From Psychrobacter sp. NZS113 (GTDB taxonomy: Bacteria > Pseudomonadota > Gammaproteobacteria > Pseudomonadales > Moraxellaceae): a stretch of DNA of 64,000 nt. This document shows, in pieces, positions 58,060-64,000 of the stretch. Positions within the stretch are counted from its first letter, which is position 1. Every line of letters starts with the position of its first letter. The stretch spans positions 62,001-126,000 of the forward strand of contig NZ_JADYWL010000004.1 in NCBI RefSeq assembly GCF_015864825.1, read 5' to 3'. Below the pieces are notes generated by a model. The model saw only the letters and a list, made by a program, of their open reading frames with translations, was not told the origin of the DNA and ran no database searches. Both the position numbers and the translations under genes were made by a program.

Positions 58060-59112
58060 TCACACCCAACCCTTTTCACGAAATGACTTAAGCACTTCTA
58101 CAAATACTGCCATTTCATCAGGTCGACCAAGCGTTAAGCGATTGAAACCAGTAATAGGCGCAAACTCACGACCGACTGCTATACCATGCTCACGCATTCT
58201 ATCGATATAGGTTTGCACATCGCCTTTTATCTCATGGAATATAAAGCTGGCCTGCGATGGTAGGTAACGCAGACCAAGCTCATCTAACGTCTGCTCGACC
58301 ATCTGGCGGGACTGGTTGGCAGTACGTAAACTCAATGCTAAAAATGCTTCGTCATCTAAGGTCGCCATCGCGGCAACAGCACCTGATAGATTGGTATTAT
58401 CAATTGATATAAATGCCTCTAGCTTAGCAGTCATTTGCGGGCTAGCAACTGCATAGCCGATACGCATGCCTGCGAGCGCGCACAGCTTTGAAAAAGTACG
58501 CACTACAACGATATTTTCTGAATACTCTTCTCGTATCCAGGCAACACCACTCTCAAAACTTGAATCGGTCACATACTCTGAGTATGCCTCATCTAATAAA
58601 AAATAATGATGGTCTGGTGCCGCTCCTACCCATTCTTTAAGCTTATTCGTATCAGTAATCGTCGCGGTTGGATTGTTAGGATTGCAGAGATAAAATAAGC
58701 TTATTCCGTCAAAGTCATCAGCCACTTTTTGCATTTTTTGTAAATCAAGAGAATAGCTTTCAGGCGTTAACGGTACTTTTACCACAGGCACATTAATAGA
58801 AGTCGCATATAATTCAGCATAGGCAAACGTTGGATGCGGTACGACTATTTGAAAGTTTTTGCCTTCTCTCAAGGCTTTGTTTTTCAGCATCTGTACAACC
58901 GTACGGATGTTTTCGCTAGAGCCGCAGCCTAGAGAGATTTGGTTTTCCGTAACGCCGTTTATATCAGCAATTCGGCTGATAAGGGCAGCACGTTGTTCGT
59001 CCGGATAACGAAACCCGATGTTCAAAGAGTCGATAACGGCTTGTTTGGCAGAGTTTGCCATACCTAGTGAGTTTTCGTTAGAGTTTAATTCTATTAAATT
59101 ATTGGTAAGCAC
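58060..59112 (-). CDS. HisC-like PLP-dependent aminotransferase
   Basis: 350 residues of class I/II aminotransferase fold: LNSNENSLG, GCGSSENI, CNPNNPTA (143-150), DEAYSEY (Asp174) and FSKLCALAGMRIGY with the PLP-binding Lys209. It resembles histidinol-phosphate aminotransferase, but no other his genes lie nearby, so it may act on another aromatic or amino donor. It starts at GTG 59112 with no good ribosome binding site, so the start is uncertain. Confidence 0.85.
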   Translation of the reverse strand: MLTNNLIELNSNENSLGMANSAKQAVIDSLNIGFRYPDEQRAALISRIADINGVTENQISLGCGSSENIRTVVQMLKNKALREGKNFQIVVPHPTFAYAELYATSINVPVVKVPLTPESYSLDLQKMQKVADDFDGISLFYLCNPNNPTATITDTNKLKEWVGAAPDHHYFLLDEAYSEYVTDSSFESGVAWIREEYSENIVVVRTFSKLCALAGMRIGYAVASPQMTAKLEAFISIDNTNLSGAVAAMATLDDEAFLALSLRTANQSRQMVEQTLDELGLRYLPSQASFIFHEIKGDVQTYIDRMREHGIAVGREFAPITGFNRLTLGRPDEMAVFVEVLKSFREKGWV

Positions 59113-59413
59113 AATATAAATACGCCTAGTTAGTACTCATACCAAATATTGAATTCGCAGTGTCAGTATTAGACTCGCAAAGTCTATTAGACAAAATGCT
59201 TGCGACTGAAAGTTCTTACGACTGTTAGTCACTGCTGTCGTTATTTGGAATGATATGATTTATGGATGGAAAGACTCACTTGCATAAGTGCTGATATGGT
59301 AAGTGGCATCGATTATTATTACAAGGATTCTGATATCAAATGATGCATAAAAAGATGAGCTACAGAATATGTAACTCATCATTTATATTATTGAATAAAA
59401 GCCAAAACACGCC
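59113..59413. other. Intergenic region with uvrB terminator
   Basis: 301 bases between uvrB and the aminotransferase gene, both on the minus strand. It holds the uvrB terminator and presumably the aminotransferase promoter. Nothing else is seen. Confidence 0.5.
59349..59381 (-). terminator. Terminator of uvrB
   Basis: A 10-bp stem with one mismatch (59354-59363 with 59371-59380), followed on the minus strand by a T-run, about 35 bases past the uvrB stop. Confidence 0.75.
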
Positions 59414-61525
59414 TTAGATTAAATGTGCTTTTAACTCTAACACTTTGTCACGCGTCTTCGCTGCATCCTCGAACTTCAAGTCACGAGACATCTGTTTCAT
59501 AAGCTTCTCAAGACGGCTGATTTCTTTGGCAAGCAAATCAGGGCTACGTAAGATGCTAATATCGACATCAGGCAGATTGCTCTTGATTGGAATCACTTGA
59601 TTGTCATTGGCATTCTGATCGTCACCGGTATCGATTTTATCCGTGATACTACGACGCGCACCTTTCGGCGTGATATTGTGCTCAAGGTTAAACGCCACTT
59701 GTTTTTCACGGCGACGGTCAGTCTCGTCTATCGCCTTTTGCATACTGTTGGTAATGCGGTCCGCATATAGAATGGCTTTACCATTGATATGACGTGCGGC
59801 TCGTCCAATGGTCTGAATTAAGGCACGCTCAGAACGCAAGAAACCTTCTTTATCAGCATCAAATATCGCAACCAACGACACCTCTGGCATATCCAAACCT
59901 TCACGCAACAGGTTGATACCGACCAGCACATCATGCACACCTGTACGTAACTCATGAATAATCTGCATACGCTCGACGGTATCGATATCTGAATGGAGAT
60001 ATGCGACTTTGACATCGTATTCTTTTAGGTAGCTGGTCAGATCCTCTGACATGCGCTTGGTCAATGTGGTAATCAATACACGCTCATCTTTTTCGCGGCG
60101 TTTGGTAATTTCCGATAGCACATCATCGACTTGCGTCAATACGGGACGTATCTCAATCTCTGGATCAATCAAACCCGTTGGGCGTACCACCTGCTCGACC
60201 ACTTGCTCACTGTGCTCTAACTCATATAAGGCTGGCGTGGCGCTCACATAAATAGTTTTCGGCTTGATACGCTCCCACTCTTCAAACTTCATCGGGCGGT
60301 TATTCATTGCACTTGGTAGACGGAAACCGTAATTCACCAAGTTTTCTTTACGTGATCTATCGCCTTTGTACATCGCCCCAATTTGCGAGACGGTTACGTG
60401 TGATTCATCAAGGAACAGCAGTGCATCTTCTGGAATATAATCAAACAACGTCGGTGGCGCTTCGCCTGACGGACGGCCAGACAGATGCTGCGAGTAGTTT
60501 TCGATGCCGTTACAGTAGCCGAGCTGCTGTATCATCTCAAGATCATATTGCGTACGCTCTTTGAGACGCTGTGCTTCAATGAGCTTATTATTCTCACGGA
60601 AATACTCAAGACGTGGCTCTAGCTCTTCTCGAATGGTATGGCTAGCAGCTTCTAATTTATTGCGCGGCGTCACATAGTGCGACTTTGGATAAATGGTAAT
60701 ACGCGGCACGCTACGCACAGTCTTGCCCGTCAGTGGATCGAACCAAGTGATCTTTTCCACTTCATTGTCAAACAAATGCACCCGAACGGCCAATTGCTCA
60801 GACTCAGCCGGATAGATATCTAACAGTTCACCACGCAAGCGATACGTACCACGGCCAAAATCCAACTCGTTACGCATATACTGCATTTCAACTAGGCGCT
60901 TAATCGTCGCTGTACGGTCTATTTGATCGCCCACAACCACATGCAGTAGCATTTTTAGATAGCTTTCAGGATCACCCAAACCATAGATACAAGATACTGA
61001 CGCCACGATAATCGCATCACGACGCTCTAATAGAGCACGCGTGGCTGATAGACGCATCTGATCAATATGATCGTTGATGGCACTGTCTTTTTCAATAAAA
61101 GTGTCACTCGCTGCAACATAAGCTTCAGGCTGATAGTAGTCATAATAACTGACAAAGTATTCAACCGCATTGTTGGGGAAGAATGATTTGAACTCACCAT
61201 ATAGCTGAGCGGCAAGGGTTTTATTATGCGCCATGATAATGGTTGGGCGCTGCGTCTCAGAGATGACCTTCGCCATGGTATATGTCTTACCAGAACCCGT
61301 CACACCCAATAACAACTGCTCATCCATACCAGAATTGATACCGTTGACCAGCTTTTTGATGGCTTGTGGCTGATCGCCTGCCGGCTCAAAATCCGTGACC
61401 ATCTCAAAGGCACGGCTCGATATTTGCGTCCCTGACGCATTGACACCACTAATTTCAGCTTCGCCTTGGAGCTGAGTGGCCAATTGATTTAACTGACGCG
61501 ATGAGCGCGGTTCAGGCATACGCAT
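59414..61525 (-). CDS. uvrB: Excinuclease ABC subunit B
   Basis: 703 residues. Walker A GVTGSGKT (74-81), the DNA-wedging hairpin ([18 protein letters not shown]), helicase motifs DESHVT and GRAARHING, and the C-terminal UVR domain ([26 protein letters not shown]) are all present. UvrB verifies damage and recruits UvrC in nucleotide excision repair. The first ~40 residues are a polar extension before the core [17 protein letters not shown] lies upstream of the ATG. Confidence 0.97.
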   Translation of the reverse strand: MRMPEPRSSRQLNQLATQLQGEAEISGVNASGTQISSRAFEMVTDFEPAGDQPQAIKKLVNGINSGMDEQLLLGVTGSGKTYTMAKVISETQRPTIIMAHNKTLAAQLYGEFKSFFPNNAVEYFVSYYDYYQPEAYVAASDTFIEKDSAINDHIDQMRLSATRALLERRDAIIVASVSCIYGLGDPESYLKMLLHVVVGDQIDRTATIKRLVEMQYMRNELDFGRGTYRLRGELLDIYPAESEQLAVRVHLFDNEVEKITWFDPLTGKTVRSVPRITIYPKSHYVTPRNKLEAASHTIREELEPRLEYFRENNKLIEAQRLKERTQYDLEMIQQLGYCNGIENYSQHLSGRPSGEAPPTLFDYIPEDALLFLDESHVTVSQIGAMYKGDRSRKENLVNYGFRLPSAMNNRPMKFEEWERIKPKTIYVSATPALYELEHSEQVVEQVVRPTGLIDPEIEIRPVLTQVDDVLSEITKRREKDERVLITTLTKRMSEDLTSYLKEYDVKVAYLHSDIDTVERMQIIHELRTGVHDVLVGINLLREGLDMPEVSLVAIFDADKEGFLRSERALIQTIGRAARHINGKAILYADRITNSMQKAIDETDRRREKQVAFNLEHNITPKGARRSITDKIDTGDDQNANDNQVIPIKSNLPDVDISILRSPDLLAKEISRLEKLMKQMSRDLKFEDAAKTRDKVLELKAHLI

Positions 61526-61927
61526 AATGGCTTTCTTCCTAATTTTTATAATGAGGTAAGGTTTAAAACAATATGGGGTCTGAGTGTTCGTTTTTAAAGG
61601 ACAATCATGGGCTGGATACGATGCTAATGGGTACTAGTTTTAGCTTATATATAGGTGCACAAAACCGATATTGTATACGCCTGTTTTGGCAAAAAGTCTA
61701 AGGCAGTTGTAAAAAACTTACATAATTTTGGCTATATTTACAAAGCTTTTCATGGTTAACAAACTCTTTACACGACCACTCAACAAAGCCTAACGCTTGA
61801 GGGTTCCAATAGCGATTTAAACTGCTATTATTCATAACGAATCAACAAGCAGTACTAATACAACATATTAAATAAGAATAAGTTAAACATTCGATTCAAT
61901 AAAACAAAATAGATAACGGAGTAAGAT
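61526..61927. promoter_or_regulatory. Divergent control region between uvrB and dps
   Basis: 402 AT-rich bases with no gene. It should hold promoters for both genes. I cannot place an OxyR or LexA site with confidence. Confidence 0.5.
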
Positions 61928-62410
61928 ATGAGAGAACGTTACGCAAGTGGAATATCAGACGAAACAGCCAAAAACATGGTAGAGCTGTTAAATGCAAATT
62001 TAGCTAACGTCATTGATTTAACGTTAGACGGTAAGCAGTGTCATTGGAACCTACAAGGTACTGGCTTTATCGGTGTGCATCAGTTATTAGATGACACATC
62101 AGACCGTATCCTTGAAGTATCAGATACTATTGCTGAACGTATTGTAATCTTAGGCGGTCAACCAAACGGTTTGGCCAGTCGTGTGGTAAAAGAGTCTATC
62201 CTAGACGATTATCCAACTGATATCACTGAAGTCGATCAACATGTCCGTGAGCTGACTAGCCGCTACAAGAAAGTAGCTGAAACATTGCGTAAGGCAATTA
62301 CTACTGCTGGCGATGCAGGTGATGAAGATACCGCTGATTTATTTACAGAAGCCAGTCGTATCATTGATAAAGATGCATGGTTCATCGGTGCGAACGCTCC
62401 TAGTAAGTAA
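61928..62410 (+). CDS. dps: Dps-type ferritin, DNA-protecting protein
   Basis: 160 residues of the Dps family: the ferroxidase region at the subunit interface is visible in CHWNLQGTGFIGVHQLLDDTSDRILEVSDTIAER (His39, His51, Asp55, Glu63). Dps forms 12-mer shells that store iron and shield DNA from peroxide. The N-terminus is short and carries few lysines, so DNA binding may be weak. CGGAG lies before the ATG, and a terminator follows. Confidence 0.93.
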   Translation: MRERYASGISDETAKNMVELLNANLANVIDLTLDGKQCHWNLQGTGFIGVHQLLDDTSDRILEVSDTIAERIVILGGQPNGLASRVVKESILDDYPTDITEVDQHVRELTSRYKKVAETLRKAITTAGDAGDEDTADLFTEASRIIDKDAWFIGANAPSK

Positions 62411-62481
62411 CCTTAATAAGTAATCCTCGCAAGTAATAAGCAGACAACTTACCGAGCATTTGAAGCGTAAATTTAGAACAC

Positions 62482-62515
62482 AAAAAAAGGTCGCCAACTA
62501 TGGCGACCTTTTTTA
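62482..62515 (+). terminator. Terminator of dps
   Basis: A 14-bp stem built on AAAAAAGGTCGCCA and its complement with a short loop and T-run, about 70 bases past the dps stop. Confidence 0.88.
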
Positions 62516-62581
62516 TGCCTTAAAACTTTTCTATAAACAGTTTGGAGAATATGTAAGTTTTAAGACGAATAACGATCTAAG

Positions 62582-63175
62582 TTATTCTTCAAGTTTAAGG
62601 GCTTTAATATCTGCAGCCATTCTCGGCATAATATCTTGTACCTTTTCCATCGTAGCCTCCATAACGATAGGCATCACTTTTGTCATATAATCTTTCATCA
62701 TAGCCGGCTGCTTATTAATAATACTTTGACCTGCTTTACTACTATAAAATGCTATCTGTGCATCAACCTCTGTTTGGTCAAAGTGCTGTTTCGCCGTATC
62801 CATATAGACCTGTATAACTTGTTGATTCACGCTTTCTCTATCGCCATTGTTTGTCATCTCTTTACTGTATTTACTGACGATTTCTTCTAAACGTTGGCGC
62901 TGATCTGCACTCAAATTTTCATTAGGTAGCGAAGATAACATGGACTGCGTCACTTGATCGGTAATCCCACTATCACTAGACATGTCGTTCATCATCTCTA
63001 CAACTTTAGTCACTTTTACTAAGTTTAATAGAGACTCATTTGTTGGCACAGCTGCTTGTGCCGATAAAGTAGGCACGGTCATCAAGCCAACAGTGCTAAC
63101 GCTCAACGAGACAGCAAATACAGTATTTTTTAATATAGTACTCTTTAGCATAGCGTTCTTTAATATAGTTTTCAT
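62582..63175 (-). CDS. DUF2059 protein, exported
   Basis: 197 residues with a signal peptide (cleavage near SAQA) and a DUF2059 domain (TKVVEMMNDM, then DQTEVDAQIAFYSSKAGQSIINKQPAMM). Function is unknown; the family is common in proteobacterial periplasm. The N-terminus has repeated ILKN words and later ATG codons, so the exact start is uncertain. It converges on dps. Confidence 0.85.
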   Translation of the reverse strand: MKTILKNAMLKSTILKNTVFAVSLSVSTVGLMTVPTLSAQAAVPTNESLLNLVKVTKVVEMMNDMSSDSGITDQVTQSMLSSLPNENLSADQRQRLEEIVSKYSKEMTNNGDRESVNQQVIQVYMDTAKQHFDQTEVDAQIAFYSSKAGQSIINKQPAMMKDYMTKVMPIVMEATMEKVQDIMPRMAADIKALKLEE

Positions 63176-63200
63176 ATGACTATCACTTTATCATGATGGG

Positions 63201-64000
63201 TTAAGTTTCTAGCGGACTGTCGGGCAAGAGCAAAACATCTGCATTTGGTACTGACAGTGTCAATATGACTTCTTGAAATAATGGATTGGCACGGAATTGA
63301 CTTTCAATAATTTCGAATTTTTGGGCAATCTCTTTTTCTTTTTGATTACCAGCGATGTCCACTGCTGCTACCATAAATATTTTTTTGGGTCCTACCCACT
63401 CTAAATGTAGATATGAGACACTGTCAATATCTGAATGTTCGAGCAATTCGCTCAATGCGTAGTTATGTATTCTCTCTGACACCTTATAACCAACCAAAAA
63501 GTCACGGTTACGGCTAATCAAGAATATTGCTACAGCGCCCAATAATATTCCAACGATGATAGAACCTAGTGCATCCCAAAATGGCTGTCCAGTATAAGCA
63601 TGCATGCCCATCGAAGCAGCCGCAACCGCCAAGCCAATGACAGCGGCCAAGTCCTCAAAGAATACACCACGTAACGTTGGGTTAGATGTATTGATCACAT
63701 AACCGATAGCACTGACATTAATCACTTCACCGTGCTTTTTGCTTTGTAAATAAGCTTGCCCTAATGAAAACCCTTCGAGTACAAATGCCACCGCCAATAT
63801 AATAAAGCCAATGGTATAGTTGGTCTCGCTCTCCGCAGCATTCCATTCGGTGATACCCGTATAAATGGAGACAATAGAGCCTGCCATAAAGACACCAAAA
63901 GCGGCAATCATCGACCAGACATAAGATTCTTTGCCGTAGCCTAATGGGTGACTGCTATCGGCAGGTTTAACTGCCTTTTTTTCTGCAACAATTAACAAAG
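63201..64000 (-). CDS. Cation diffusion facilitator transporter (partial, cut by window edge)
   Basis: At least 265 residues, with the N-terminus beyond the window. The remaining part has ADSSHPLGYGKESYVWSMIAAFGVF, typical of CDF proteins around their second and third membrane helices, then further helices and a C-terminal cytoplasmic domain. CDF proteins exchange Zn, Fe, Co or Mn for protons; the metal is not predictable. The usual second HxxxD site on helix V is not obvious (DLAAVIGLAVAA), suggesting a non-zinc subclass. Confidence 0.85.
   Translation of the reverse strand, partial: LLIVAEKKAVKPADSSHPLGYGKESYVWSMIAAFGVFMAGSIVSIYTGITEWNAAESETNYTIGFIILAVAFVLEGFSLGQAYLQSKKHGEVINVSAIGYVINTSNPTLRGVFFEDLAAVIGLAVAAASMGMHAYTGQPFWDALGSIIVGILLGAVAIFLISRNRDFLVGYKVSERIHNYALSELLEHSDIDSVSYLHLEWVGPKKIFMVAAVDIAGNQKEKEIAQKFEIIESQFRANPLFQEVILTLSVPNADVLLLPDSPLET

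Noticed and set aside
62582..63175. Repeated ILKN words at the DUF2059 N-terminus as a meaningful repeat
   Set aside because: They make up a signal-peptide lead with several possible ATG starts; nothing suggests a function beyond that.

Overview
The window looks like a chromosomal segment of a Psychrobacter-like member of the Moraxellaceae (Gammaproteobacteria). The grounds are a moderately AT-rich composition, a type VI secretion (T6SS) gene order like that of Acinetobacter relatives, and housekeeping genes of gammaproteobacterial type (acnB, lipA, dapD, queE, recJ, uvrB, dps). The genus is inferred from gene content, not from a marker-gene search.

Bases 1-180 hold tRNA-Leu(UAA) and its terminator. 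Bases 500-5535 form an AT-rich accessory block on the minus strand. It holds a Ntox44-type toxin gene directly after vgrG, a lipoprotein gene that may be its immunity gene, broken rhs fragments, and several small membrane-protein genes that look like orphan immunity genes. Bases 5528-20103 are the T6SS core, read on the minus strand in the order TPR lipoprotein, TPR-like secreted protein, tssB, tssC, hcp, tssE, tssF, tssG, clpV/tssH, tssA, vgrG1. The genes tssJ, tssK, tssL, tssM and a PAAR gene are not in the window. A second vgrG (20302-23379) diverges on the plus strand and leads into an AT-rich effector and immunity region (23412-30732). That region holds a dual lysozyme-like plus M23 peptidase effector, several lipoproteins, and a peptidase fragment. 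It ends in a scar (30781-31048) where a copy of the acnB 3' end is joined to a copy of the vgrG2 3' end.

From 31 kb on, the content is ordinary chromosome: a PACE efflux protein, acnB, a carboxymuconolactone decarboxylase-like protein, lipA, and a TAXI-type TRAP uptake operon (substrate receptor, DUF1850, fused permease). A methylthiopurine nucleoside phosphorylase gene follows. A five-gene arsenosugar cluster (arsS, DUF547, two glycosyltransferases, arsM; 41759-46405) comes next, then a monoacylglycerol-lipase-like hydrolase, dapD, queE, a DMT-type transporter, two tandem TRIC-family genes and recJ. A pair of ~210-270 bp direct repeats flanks a PEBP lipoprotein gene at 54.6-56.1 kb. The window closes with small hypothetical genes, a HisC-like aminotransferase, uvrB, dps, a DUF2059 protein and a cation diffusion facilitator cut by the window edge.

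The most unusual material is the T6SS-linked accessory DNA: toxin/immunity remnants with ATGA overlaps, an acidic Cys/His tail on VgrG2 made by a 72-bp tandem duplication, and an acnB/vgrG junction at a short microhomology.
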